The notes below the pieces were generated by a model. It had not been told where the DNA came from, made no database searches, and was given only the letters and a program-made list of their open reading frames with translations. Position numbers and translations under genes: made by a program. From Anopheles merus (taxonomy: Eukaryota; Arthropoda; Insecta; Diptera; Culicidae): a DNA stretch of 64,000 nucleotides. Location: the NCBI RefSeq assembly GCF_017562075.2, contig NC_054083.1:41647255-41711254 (forward strand). Reading direction: 5' to 3'. Below are positions 23,754 to 36,114 of this stretch, piece by piece. Each line of letters opens with the position of its first letter. The first letter of the stretch is position 1.

Positions 23754-24892
23754 AAAAAAGACACGCTCCTACGCTAAAAACAGCAAAACAAAAGATGGAT
23801 CGAAAATCTCATCCCAATTTATTAAACATATTTATCTGACATTATCCAAAACTGCGGCCATATTTTAGCGGGAAAAGACAATCACCAGCGGCTCCCACGC
23901 TCCTTTTCCGCGCGAGCGCTCTCTCTCTCTCTCTCTCTCTCTGGCTCCTTGGAGACACATTCGAATGTTAAGCTGATCGTTATTTTGGTTAATATTTTGC
24001 CGCATTTCTAACACTTCATCTTCTCGTTTGACATGCTATTTGTGAGCGGCACGGCAACCCTCACCTTCCAGATGGGGCACCCTACCTTCCCTCTTCCCCG
24101 AACCATTGCGACTCCGACGCAAGGAGTCGCGAATGGCGCGTACAGATAACAGAAAATCTTCAAACAAAATCCACGAACAAATAAAAACAAAAAAAACCGC
24201 AGCAGCAGCACCAGCAGCAGCAGCATCCACCAAAACGAGAGCAATCAATAGGAGAACATGGGGGGGAAGGGGGGGAAGTGATTCCCCAAGGTGGATGAGA
24301 CAGGGACAGGGAGATGGAGAGACGCGGTTAGGAAATGGGTCCGAAATACAAAAAAAACACACACACACAGGTCGTTAAAGTGAAATAGTAATATTGTATA
24401 AATGAGACGAAAAATGAGTCCGTCCTTCCAGTTCCTGAATCGTCCGCCCCCCCCCCCCGCTCCCCTCCTCCCTCAAACACTGCTCGCCCTCCCCGACAAC
24501 CCCAGGTGCCGACCCCGAAAAGGCTTCCATCGGACGTGCGTGCGTGTCGGTTGGCCTTTTTCTCTCTCTCTCTCTCTTCTTTTCTTTGCCTCCCTCTCCC
24601 TCTCTCTTTCTCTCTTTATCTCTCTTTCCCTCCGGTGGTTGTTATACCAAGGGCGGCAAACTTCAAACGGCACCGTTGTTTACATAATAGTGGTCTTTTG
24701 ATACGGAAACAATAGACTGACAGGATGAAAGAAAAACCGCCGCCAACACAACAGCTGTACTAAATCGCTCACCTTTTTTTTCTTTCCTTCTTTCTTTCCT
24801 TCGTCTTCTTCTTCTTCTTCTTTCTTTTCGTTTGGTTTCGTTCCGTCTTCTCCTTTCTGATTTGCTGTTTCTCCGCCGCTTAGTTCTCGGCT

Positions 24893-24929
<37 letters not shown>

Positions 24930-27900
24930 CGTTTTCTCTTTATTTTTTCTTTTATTGTGTTCTCTCTATTTTCTTTAGAAGGATTGTTTGGACGGGGGAG
25001 GGGGGGGATGGGTTGAGTGGTGAAGGTTGGCTGTTGTTGTTGTATGTGTCTTTTTTCGTCGCCCTTTGTTCGCCGGTTCGTGTTGTCTCGCTCTCGCTTC
25101 GTTTCGTTTTTCCATCCCTCTGCTTAGTTAGTTCACTTTCCTTCTTTCTAACGTGGCTCCACCGGCCCAGGAGAAGCAACGATTTTACGCTTTTCTCCTG
25201 CAAGGTTTGTGGTTCGTGTCTTGCTTTCCTCGCTTTTTTTTTTTGATCGTTGAATTATTTTACTCTAGGCATTGCTTTGATTTTGTTGTTGCTTGTTGTT
25301 GCTAAAGTTTCATTTTCTTTTTCCGCTTTCCCGTTCGTTGTCAGTGGGTTTGGGAATGGGTGCTTCCTTTTATCATAATGACTTTCAAGCGTTGGGCCAC
25401 TTTTGTTTCCCATCGTTTGTTGGTGAAATTAGGAAATTGACTGGCAAATGACTGGTATTTGGAAGGGACTTGTTTGCTAAACTGCTTGTAAATCCCTTTG
25501 TTTTCAAATTTTGAGGTTTGTTTTTTCTTATTTTGGTGATTTTTATGCTTAACTTCATCGTTTAGAACGCTTTCAAATGGTTTTTCTATTGTTTTATTTC
25601 GTTTTTGTTTTTTTTTTGTTACCACTTTCGTTTATCGCACAATGATTACTATATTTTTTATGTCTATTTTATTTTATTAATATGAACAAGCATTAGTTCT
25701 TTTCATTTATTCCTCTGAGCAGATACATCTATACATTATTCGTCAACAAAGAGTTTTGTATCATTTAATATTTGTTCTTTTCTTCAGATTTTTTGTGTTT
25801 CTTTCTTTTGTTTTTTCATTTTAACTTCTTTATTTTTTTCGTATTTGTTTCCTTCAAATTTTCTCTTTTAGTATGTTTAGAATATTTATTTTGTTACTTA
25901 CGAATAGCATTTGATGATTCATCTAATATGTATATATGTATTTGCTATTTTATTATCTTTGTTCTTTTGGTCCGTCTAGCTACTTCTAAGTTTTTATGGC
26001 ACCGACTTTATTGCTGCATACTTCACAACGATACAAACCAATCATGCGCTTAAGAATGTTAATTGCAACGCTCAAACAAACCCAGCTTCGCAGCTCCTTC
26101 CGAACTTGCAGCTCCCTGATCGTACCGCGTGCCTTACCAGGATAGTCTCCATCCGTGCGTTTGTCTTCCCATCCGAGAGCACACCCCCCCCCGAAAACCT
26201 TGTTAGCGCTGGGGCTCACCACTCCCGAAAAAGAGGATATCACGAATTAACCGACCCCATCCCCCCGACCAGCAAAACAAAACAAGCTGTATCTCCGCCT
26301 CCGCCACTCGGAAGGGCACGATAATTGCCCGGGCGCAAAAGTGCCGGCCCGGCCAATTTGCTCACCACAACCAACCAGCCGATGAATGGTAAGGGAGGGG
26401 AAGAATGGACTGCCCAAAACGGTTGCCCGCGCGCTTCATCCGATTTCGTTCGATTGATCAATCTTCAATTACGGGCCCCAGGGATGGCGCTTAGCGCGTG
26501 GTAGCGTGTCGGAAGCGACGACGCTTACCACATTCCACGCATGCCAGCGCAAATAGTTTTGGCACCGGCAGCGCACCAGCCCAGCCCCGCGAGAGTGTCG
26601 GCTGGAATGCTGGAGTCGGTTTTCCGGTGGTTGGAGAAATTTCGAAATCAAAATGTTCGTTCGCCGCGCGGTGGCCGGCCGATTTCCGGCGATAATTGAA
26701 GTCGTACCGACGGGGGCGGGGGCGGGGGGGGCAAGGACGGAGGGCAGAAACATAATTATGTGGAGCAATTATGGTGCCGGGGCCGCACTTGTGACTTGCG
26801 GTTCGTTACCGGTTGGTTTTACAGCGTGTGGCAGGAAGTGAAACACGATGGCGTCATGCATTGTTGAGCGCTGACGCATACTTGCCCAATCCGGCGTGGG
26901 AAAACTGTCATTTGCAGAGGTCCCATGTCCAATATTTCATGTAATTCTGATCCAACTCTTCATCGTTATGGTGTAATTTTGCTCCAACGACCAAAACAAA
27001 AACCCCAAAGCAACGAAAATGGAAAATTCTCCCCAGGAAGAGACCGTTCCATGTCATCATGCTCATCATCATCCCCATCAGCTTCACCAGCCAAGCCGAC
27101 GACTTGGCAGCGCTCCAGCTGACTGTGGCGCGAACCCTAACTGACACGGTATCCGTCCAACCCGTGGGGTTCCCTAATGGGGGTCACTCCCTATAGTATC
27201 CACCGTGTTTCGGGAGGCTACCGACAGCCAGCGCCCAGCGGACTCCGTTTCGGTTTCGTTCCGTTCCACTTCTCCGACCGTGGTCGACCCGGTGGCAAGT
27301 TCGGAGTTCTTGCCCAACACATTTACCCAAAAGAAGCGTGCGAGACAGAGAGAGAGAGAGAGAGATAGCGAAAGAGAGCGACAAAGTGGAAGAGAATTTG
27401 TTGCCCCCGTCGGCTAGTTTTCCTTTGATCTTGAAAATGGCGTGTGCCCCGTTGAATTTATACCTTATTTATTCGTTCCGATACCGGCCGAACCGGGTCG
27501 CGCTGGTCGGTTTGCAGCCACCGGCAACGTCACCACGGGCAATGGGTGAATTGATCAGTGTTTGGGATATGCTGGGATGTACAATGAGAGTAGTTTTTGG
27601 TTGCTGGTGGCTTTGATTACGATATCTGCAGCTTCCAAAACGTTGAAGTAGAAGAGGACCTTCAATTTCCGCTAAAGATGTCGAAAGATTTTTGAAGATT
27701 AGTTAGATTACCAGTTGGGGGGAAGGGAAGGGAGTTTGAAGGACGCAAGGGTTGAGACCTTGAAAGATCCTGCAGATCTTAGTCTATATAATGAAGTTTA
27801 GGTCAATAAAAGCTCATCAATTTGTCGAAAAAAGAAAATAGATTCAAATTGATGACTTAGAATAAATGAAATCTCTATGCCGCTAATAAATAACGCGTAG

Positions 27901-29632
27901 GACCTAAGAGGTAATGGAAAAGGTCTTCCTAGATATATTTCAATATGATTGCCAGTTTGTCAAAACCACATAAGAGATAGAGAGCTTGAAAAAAAATCGA
28001 AGATCTACGCCTCTACGCCATCCATAATAAAAGTAAATGTATCTGGATCGAAAATAGATCCTCTTACTGATCACTGATTTTCCCTGACATCTTCATGATA
28101 CACATACATTTATTTGAAGGTCGTGAACTTTCCTGGAAAAGATGTTCCTAGGTCTTCATGCAATAAACTGCTTACTGTGCTAGACATAAGAGCACTCCCT
28201 GACAGCACAGTGTCCCAATCGGCACATCCATAGTCATTCCGCACAATTTCCAGCAACTTATCCACTCAGCACGCGATCGACTCCCGGCAGGCCGCGCCAC
28301 TCTGCCGTGCCACAAATGTGTGGAGTGGCGCTGCTAGTTTCGTCGCTGCCGCGGGCCCAGAGCGTCATCAACAACGGCCTCAACGACACCCGGGCATCAT
28401 CATCATCGGCTGATGGATGTAGACGCACACTGACCGGAGAAGCCGGGGGTGTTCGGTAAACCCGTCGTCCACACACCACGGGTAAAAGGAAGCAAGAAAG
28501 CAAGAACCCGCCGTCGCTTGCGTCGCGTTCAGCGAAGGGAGAGAAATAACAACCGCAACAGAAGCAATAGTGTATGTGTGTGTGTATGTCTGTGTGTCGG
28601 CCTTAGCATCATTTCGATGCTGCGGCACTCGGCGACCGGAGTGACGATCGGTTGATGCGGTTTTAATGCCCCCGTAGCACGCCGTAGTATAGCAGCGGAC
28701 GGTCCCGAAGCTCGACGCGAGCGCGCGCGCGGGTTGGGTGAAATGATTGTGCATAACTTTATCATTGTGACCGTTTCGGCGTGCCTTTGATGTTGGGGTA
28801 CTTCCCTTACCGCCTCGTTCCTCGCATCCCTGGGTTCCGTTCCGGTCCAGGCGTCGGACAGGAGTCGGAAGCATAATATCCCTTGGAGCACCCGCCGATG
28901 CCGATGATGGCACCGCTCGAAAACTGCCGCCACTGGGCCCCCAGGGCGCAAAAGACTGGGCCGGGCTTCGAGAAATTGACCGGTTTAATGTTGTTTTATT
29001 TCTCGCTTGCTGTTTCCCCCCCCCACCTCTTCTCACACACTCCTCCCCCTTCTTCTCCTGGCACCTGCAGGGTTATGCCGACGCCGTGCCTGTTGATTTT
29101 ATTAATATTGCCTCTTTTTTTTACGGCCCTGGCCGAAGCCTGGCCCGCAGCCTGCAAGGGAGGCTTTCTGTTGTGTCCGTTTGTGCGGGAAATGCAGATA
29201 GAGTAAGTGGACCTTCGCGCCTTTTGCCGCGTTCGCGGTCGCCACAGAAGTGGTAGCACACACTCGCGATGCATTTATGATGCTACTGATGTGCGATCAT
29301 GACGCGGGATGATCATCGCTGAGCCGATGCGCTATCGTACGCGCGAAGGCTCTCACTTTCCCTGCCGGTCGGGGTACCGTTTCCCTGGCTCTTTGTCGGC
29401 GCACCTTTACACGGGTAGCTTAAGCCGAAAACTCATTAGAGGTTCTGATTTAATGTCCCGGTAAGCCCCTCGTAAACGGTCGCTGGGTGTTGGGGCCATT
29501 CGGTCCAATAAAATCCACCTTCGTTTGGTTCGCTTGGAAGTCATCTGGGGGAAGTGTTTGTGACATTGCTGCAATAAAATTCGTACACCTTTATACCCTG
29601 TTATTAGTCATTTATGAGCCGTGCGTCTGTGG
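23752..29632. other. intergenic, microsatellite-rich, no gene recognised
   Basis: Contains (CT)n near 23920, 24558 and 24898, T-rich sequence at 25240-25980, a GA tract near 27345, and a perfect TCF-type motif on the minus strand at 27423-27431. Open frames of up to about 218 codons on minus at 28380-29036 show no domain and are judged to be chance. Confidence 0.45.
27423..27431 (-). promoter_or_regulatory. TCF/Pangolin HMG-type motif AGATCAAAGG
   Basis: The plus strand reads CCTTTGATCT (27422-27431), the reverse complement of the full consensus AGATCAAAGG. It lies about 7.5 kb upstream of the inferred Notum start. Confidence 0.3.
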
Positions 29633-29700
29633 TGGTCCAATGGTAAATGCGCCGTCCTGCTGTGAACTCCAGCCGTGGTTCAATTCTCAACTTGGAAAAG
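29626..29700 (+). other. tRNA-like sequence (possible SINE head or tRNA pseudogene)
   Basis: TGGTCCAATGGTAAATG resembles an A box, and 35-40 bp later GTTCAATTC fits the B-box pattern GWTCRANNC. A complete cloverleaf was not obtained by eye, so a functional tRNA is not claimed. Confidence 0.3.
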
Positions 29701-31910
29701 TGTGTTTGATCGCATAAGACATCGTAGTACGACGAGAAGAAGAGCAAATTATTCAAATTTCACCCTTCCCCAATCCACACACACTCTTCGTACCGCTTTA
29801 CCTACAACATGACTTTAATCCTTCATTGATCATACGCGAGTTTGATCCTCGCCGTAACACGTTGTCAGCGTCCTCCCTGTCCCACATTCAATGCTCATGC
29901 TCTCTCTCATCCTGTGCTGTTATTCGTCTTTCTACTCTTCATCATACGACGTGGCCGTGCTGATGGTGTTTTTTTGCTGCCCTGCTCGGCCTACCAGCGT
30001 CCCGAATGCAACAACCCGTGCTAATGCTTCAAGCCCCGACCAAACCGACCCGCCTAGCCGCCCGGCTCCCGTCTCCCTCCAGCTCTAGCCTGCCTGCGAG
30101 CCACGGCTAACGGAGGAGGTCCGAGTGGCGTGCGTAGTACCGGTAGCTCTAGTGACTAAATTGCTTCTGACATTAAGATTATATGTGTATACATATTACC
30201 TCGTTTGGCTTACCGCCGCGCGCGCCTCCCGGTCACCCGATCTCGATCTCCACGGGCGAACGTGGAGTGTAGAAAGTTGTTTCCTCGGCCCGGGGTTGGA
30301 CCCTTTTTTTTCGTCGGTCTGCCACTGATCATCCTTCCCGTGCGGCGGCTTTGTGTGTGTGTGTGTGTGTGTTGTTTTGTAAGAGTGTTTCCCCCTCCCT
30401 CTCTGTTGGGTGCTCTCTTTGCTTCGGCGAGTAAAACCGGTGGCAAAAGGCCGATACCTGACCGATTCGTTTCGAGCCGGCCGAGCCAAAATGGGTTTGA
30501 AGGATGCATCGGAAAGTGTCCTACTCGGGCATTAAAATTTATTTCATATTTCAATCTACACTTCTCTTGATTCTTTAACATTCTGATGACTCTGTGTGCA
30601 TTTTTGAGAAATATTTTCCACTTCAAACAAACCTTGCCGACCTAAAAATCATTTCCTTCAACAACTTCAACATGACCCTCAGTTACTTTTCGATCCACCT
30701 GTACGCCCATGCACAAACACCAAACAGAAGCCGACACTTGCCGCAAAGTGCAAAGTGAGAAAGACCGAAAGAGAGAGAGAGAGATACACCAAACAGGACC
30801 GACCCGTTGCGGCAGCTTCCCGCCTTACGCACCGACCGAAGGGAAGGGCAGGTTACAGCTGTGACTGGAACGAATAGGAAAACGGCCGAAAAGAAGTCCT
30901 ACAGCAGGGCCGGTCATTTACAGCAAAAGGAGAACGCGCGGCACCCGCTTGCCATGGGCAGCAGGAGATCAAGGCAAAAAAAAAAAAAGACCAACCGAAA
31001 CACACCGTGAGCGCCTAAAGTCGCTCTGCAGGGCCGGGAGGATTCGATACACTTCATTGATCGATTGGTCGCATACGGTGACGGTGATCAAGTCGAGCGG
31101 CGGCGACCCGCCGATCCCGGTCACGGGACATTAAACGACCGACGGGGAGAGCCTCACGGGTGAACCTTGTGCTGCTGGTGCTGGCAGTTCGATCGATCGA
31201 AAAACGGTGTCGAGACTACACAAGCACCCAGCAGGTTCGGAGCCGATGGAACAAGCAGGGAAAGGGAGTTCTGGGCTTCTCTTTTTTTTCGGGGACGAAA
31301 CTAATTATGTAATGCATACTTGATGAGCAAGTCCTCTTTTCCCCCTTTTAAGCAGACCGATTCGGTGCATTTTGGAGAGCTGTTGTGCAGGCGAGGAAGA
31401 AACCAACAAGAACAACAGCACGGGTGACGATACCTGTTCGGACATCCGATACGGATAGACATTTGACAAGGATCGTTTATGAGTCGTACCCGGGCTGTGC
31501 GTCGTGGGTGGTAACGTGCAGGTTCGGTTACGGTTCATGATCGAGTGGCGGTGTTTTCTTCTCTTTCTGGACGGAACCTTTCAACGGGTCCGTCTTTTTT
31601 TGATAATTTCATAGACACATCGATTGGACGCGCACTGTCAATGGTAATAAAAGTGTTTTTGAGTCTCGTTGGAGTTTTTCGTTCGCTGTAGGCTCTCTGG
31701 GAGATATCTAGCGTAAAAGTAGGATTTACTATGGATTGTTACAATACTGCAATGGTGCTGAGGAGGATTCGTGCTGTGAAGGATTCAGCAGGTTGCGATA
31801 ATGAAAACGATCATAAATTTGCACCAAAAGATTAGAGATTGCACATTTGTACGTTTAGCAAAGTCAGTTAGACACGGGAGGGATATATTAGAACTGTATT
31901 GTAGAAGAGC
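29701..31910. other. intergenic, no gene seen
   Basis: (GT)n near 30354-30371 and short GA runs. No coding or transposon signal is recognised. Confidence 0.45.
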
Positions 31911-32118
31911 CGGTCTCGTAGTACAGTCGTGAACTCGTACGACTTAACAACATGCCCGTCATGGGTTCAAAACCCCAAATGGACCGTGCCGCCATACGTA
32001 GGACTGACTATCCTGCTATGGGGGGAAATCAATAAGTCACTGAAAGCCAACCCCACAAATGTGTTGGCAGGCCTAGACCGGCATCGGTTGTTGAGCCAAA
32101 GAAGAAGAAGAAGATTGT
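31911..32118 (+). mobile_element. tRNA-derived SINE, copy 1
   Basis: About 208 bp with a polymerase III B box (GGGTTCAAAACCCC) preceded by CGTAGTACAGTCG (A-box-like), a unique body (CAAATGGACCG, GCCTAGACCGGCATCGGTTG) and an (AAG)n tail. A second copy with the same blocks in the same order is on the minus strand at 62488-62686. Two matching copies with a B box and simple-repeat tail identify a SINE. The family name was not checked. Confidence 0.8.
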
Positions 32119-33494
32119 AGAAGAATTGTGAAATCCATAGCTCATATTCAGTTGAAAGTAATTGTGTAGATCAATAAAGATCTTGGTCTAGGATCTTTGT
32201 TCTAAGTTTTCGCATACAAATCTGAGATATGAATACCTTATTGGAGCATGGATAGTTATTTAAATCTTCTATCAAGATCTTGTAAAGGATATAAGTTCTT
32301 CTGTTGTTCTAGGTTGCAAAATCAAGATCTTGGATAAGAATAGTGTCTAGTATATTTATTGGAGGTTCCATCAAGAACAATATCAATATCCAATCAATAT
32401 CAAATTAAATATCTTTGATTCTACATCTCAAATCTTTGGATCTTGAATATGTTCTATGATCCTTGGTTGTCTAGGTTCTATCATCAATCAACCTGAATAT
32501 TGATATGGTCTAGGTTCTTTACTCTAAGATCTATCTTAGATTTAAGTGCTAAGTTTTGTTTAAGATCTGTAATAGTTGTGTGATTTAGCAATTATTTGTC
32601 AATTTAAGCATATCAAAAACTTTGAAAAACTAATTTTTATCTTGTTTTCATTCAGAATTTTGCACAGATAAAATTATGATTATTTAGGGCGTAATATGAA
32701 TCCCCCAAGGTTTGTACTATGTTAAAAAAAAAGCATGTATACCTTGTTTTTCAAAACTGAGGATGATCTACACGTTGCAGTATATTATAGAAACTGTAAC
32801 ATTCTAAGGCATTTTGGAGACATTGAAGGAGACTATGATCCGAAGTTATCCAATAATATCTAAAAGGTATAGTTACTGTGCAGAATCATCAGCGTGTTTG
32901 GGCATTAACAATCTTACTATAGCATAACAAAATAGATCCTAACACATTCAATGTTTAAAATGATAGAATCCACAGGCTTTTTTCAACTGTTGTCTGGAAA
33001 GAAGATGTTTCCAGCCTGTGATGAGATTTATTTGAATTCGGTATACTTCTTCCTCTTCAAAAGGTCTAAATACACAGATTCATCTTACAGTACGTTCTCC
33101 ACACATACCTGTTGGGGACAGTTTATACACCTTACAGCCATCTGACGGACACAGATTGCTGCTCCACAGCACACAGCAACAATAATAAAAACGGCACCAA
33201 CAACAACCCCACAACACTCAACACTCATCGAGTGTTCAAAAAAAAAAGATCCTCGCGTTCTGGTGGCGCAAACGAGAGCAAAACATTGGTCCAACGAAAC
33301 GACCCCCGGATGGACACAACAACAACAAAAAAAAACAACCCCAATACACCTTGATGCATGCACGGTACGGTCGCCTCCCGATACCACACAATAACGGTCG
33401 AGCATAACAGCGTATTACACATTAAAAATACTACACGTACACACGCTAAATAATAATGAATATACACCGACAAAGTAATAAACCAATTACGAAA

Positions 33495-33512
33495 AGATCA
33501 AAGAAGCCGCCG
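33495..33512 (+). promoter_or_regulatory. TCF HMG + helper motif pair
   Basis: AGATCAAAG (33495-33503) is followed 2 bp later by GCCGCCG (33506-33512), an HMG site with an adjacent helper site. It lies about 13.6 kb upstream of the inferred Notum start and 12 kb upstream of MOCS1. Confidence 0.4.
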
Positions 33513-33648
33513 ACACACATACACACACATACCGAAAGAAGGGAGCGAGAAAAGTTTCTATCCCTTTTTCCTTGCCACCACCGCCGCTACCCACACTGAG
33601 GAAACACTGCCATAACAGCGCTTGTCGATCTCTCCTGTGCGGCGTTTG

Positions 33649-33688
<40 letters not shown>

Positions 33689-35353
33689 CGCTCTCACTCT
33701 CGTAGTTGAGCTCTCTTGTTTGTGAGCCCTTTTCGCTTGCCGGCTGTGAGCCCTTGTCCTGCGCTCGAAGGTGCTTGTCTGCACTGTCCGCCCGCGGCAA
33801 AGATCGTTCTTGGGCCGTTTTGGTCGTCGTTTGGCTTGGCTTCGCTTGACAAAAGGTAAATCCCGAGGCATACGCACATGTGGTAATAACACTATTGCGT
33901 GTGTACCGTTTATCTCAGCTGGGCCGCTGCTGGTAAGCTGAGACTGTCTTTTGGGAGTGTTTGGGTGCTTCCGCTCTGAGAATGTTCACCCGCTGGAGTT
34001 GCTCCCCGTTTATTGCGAAAGGTTTTAATTCCACCGCCACTACAAGCGAATGATAACGCGCAATGAAAAGATTGCTGCGCTAAAGAAGGTAGAGTTTGAG
34101 CTAGCTCTAGCGAAACGGTAAATAGGATTAGGTCTTCTGAGGCAGCACAGCAGAGGGCTGTACCCTGAACCAACATCGTAAACTGATGCTGTTGGCAAAC
34201 GGGAAGATAAACTGTAGCTTTATTCGAGCATTGTTAGCTGCTTCATTTATAAGTTTATGCTTTTATGGAATGGCTCAAGCGTTTGGGTGCAAGTGGAATG
34301 GAGAACATCATTTTCATCAGACAACTCCTTAAACTGTATCCCGAGAACTCGAGTAGCCTTGAGCCCGAATGTCAAAACGTATAACAAATTTTAAAAAATT
34401 GATACTTCTTTCCGAGGCTTATTACACCTCTCTCAAACTCTGTACACGCTTAACACTCTAACTCCACCATCCCGAAAGCTTCCCTTCTCACCAACGCTTT
34501 CACACCTTCAGGATTTGTGCCGCACTTTCACTGTTCGGTATGGCTGCAATGGCACCGTATCCTCCCAGCTTACGGGATCATGGCCGTGCCGAAAAGGTGA
34601 AAATTTCATCGCATTTGCTTGTGTCCCATGGGGTCCGTCTAAAACCCCGAATCGTTCAGCCCGGATTCGGTGCGGGGATAATCGCTAAATCCTTTCCACC
34701 ACGGCCAAACGGGCAGCACAGAGAAATGCCCATGCAGCCCGCCTGCATTATCCTTTGACCTTCTGCCGGCTACCCGAGCAAAGCTCAAACGGTGCGGCGG
34801 GCGACGCGGGAGGCCAACATCAAGCTACTGGCGACGCGCAAGCGTCTCCGGCGGAGACATTTAAATTTTCCCAACATCAAAGACCATTCCACCGCACACC
34901 GCAGGCCCTGTGTGTTGCAGGGCCGACACACTTGAGGCGGTTTTGCGGCGGCGGCGGCATTTTTACGAAGAAACGGCCGCGCCGACCTGCGACCTGCCTG
35001 GCAGCTGCGAACATTAGCACACTGTGCAGCGGTTGATCGTGGCGAGCTCAAGAGAGAGAGAGAGAGGAAATGTGAGGCGTCGCTTAGGACACACCTGAGC
35101 TGAGCCCTCAATATAACCTCGGTGGGGTGGAAATTACTCACCGGACCTCGCGGGTGGTGCTTATCTGGCACCGAGTCCCTGCCGAAGGGCCTTCTCTCGA
35201 AACTCTCGCGGTAATTGTCGACCGATTTGACCACCCAGGCCGGTCCAATGCGCATCTTCAGGCCCCGCAGTGCACCAAGGGGACTCAAAACCGTTTCCCA
35301 GCGTCTTTCCGCTCGCCTATGGGAAGCCCTTAATCGAATGCTTCCGCTCCGGG

Positions 35354-35393
<40 letters not shown>
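35354..35393. repeat. (GT)n microsatellite
   Basis: About 19 GT dinucleotides, almost uninterrupted. Confidence 0.95.
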
Positions 35394-35397
<4 letters not shown>

Positions 35398-36077
35398 CTG
35401 TGTGCTTTGGCGGTGCCTGTGCTCTCGAAAAACCGATTATCTCATTTGCTGCCGGCAAAAGAACAAAACCCACCCTGCGAGGAACAGCAAGATAAACAAA
35501 CGGTAGGAAGAGAGGGAGGAAGAAGATCCTCTGTTCCGGTGCCGGGCCGCGTGCGTGTTTTGCGGAAGTAAGGCGGAAGTAAAAGTCGGAACTATCATTA
35601 ACGTTTCGGGCAGCGGGGAGGATGAGCAATGAGCTCGAAAAGGAAGCTGCGGCCTTAACTTACGCTCTTCCCGCCCGCTCTCCCGGTGGAAACCAAAATA
35701 AGAACCAACGCACACCCCGACCCCCCTCCGCAACCGCCCTGAGCCCGCCGAATACTTCGCTCATGGAAATAGAAAGAACAAACGAACACCAACAACTGGA
35801 GGAATGGCCGCGGGAAGAGGGGAGGAAGGGCGTGCCGGGGAGAGCGAGAACGCGGGCCACAAATAACAACACTTCTTCTCCAGTAAGGTATTTATCTTCG
35901 TAAGCATCGGCCTTCCCTTCCCGCTCCTGGCCGCGCTTTCATCTGTCGCGCCCTCCACAACTCCACTACTCTGCCATCTAGGGCACTCTGCCGCCGTCAA
36001 GCGAACCGGAACACAAAAGAAACCGGATTGATCAAGGGAAAAGGCCGCTGAAGTGCGCCCGGATTTATTTACAATCG

Positions 36078-36114
36078 AGATCAAAGGAAAATGCCGACCG
36101 TCGCCCGGCCGCCG
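36078..36114 (+). promoter_or_regulatory. TCF HMG motif with helper motif 20 bp away
   Basis: AGATCAAAGG (36078-36087, full consensus) is followed by GCCGCCG at 36108-36114. Distance and orientation are within what has been described for fly Wnt elements; the assignment is inference. Confidence 0.35.

Larger units (their letters stand above)
32119..36077. other. intergenic, no gene recognised
   Basis: At 32150-32570 the phrases TCTAGGTTCT and AAGATCTTGG recur several times, suggesting a decayed repeat. (CT)n lies at 33650-33684 and (GT)n at 35354-35393. An HMG-helper pair lies at 33495-33512. Confidence 0.45.

Noticed and set aside
28380..29036. 218-codon minus-strand frame
   Set aside because: Arg/Ser-rich with no domain, and it crosses a GT-repeat region; consistent with chance in GC-rich DNA.
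29626..29700. Functional tRNA gene
   Set aside because: A- and B-box-like motifs are present but no complete cloverleaf or acceptor stem pairing could be built by eye.
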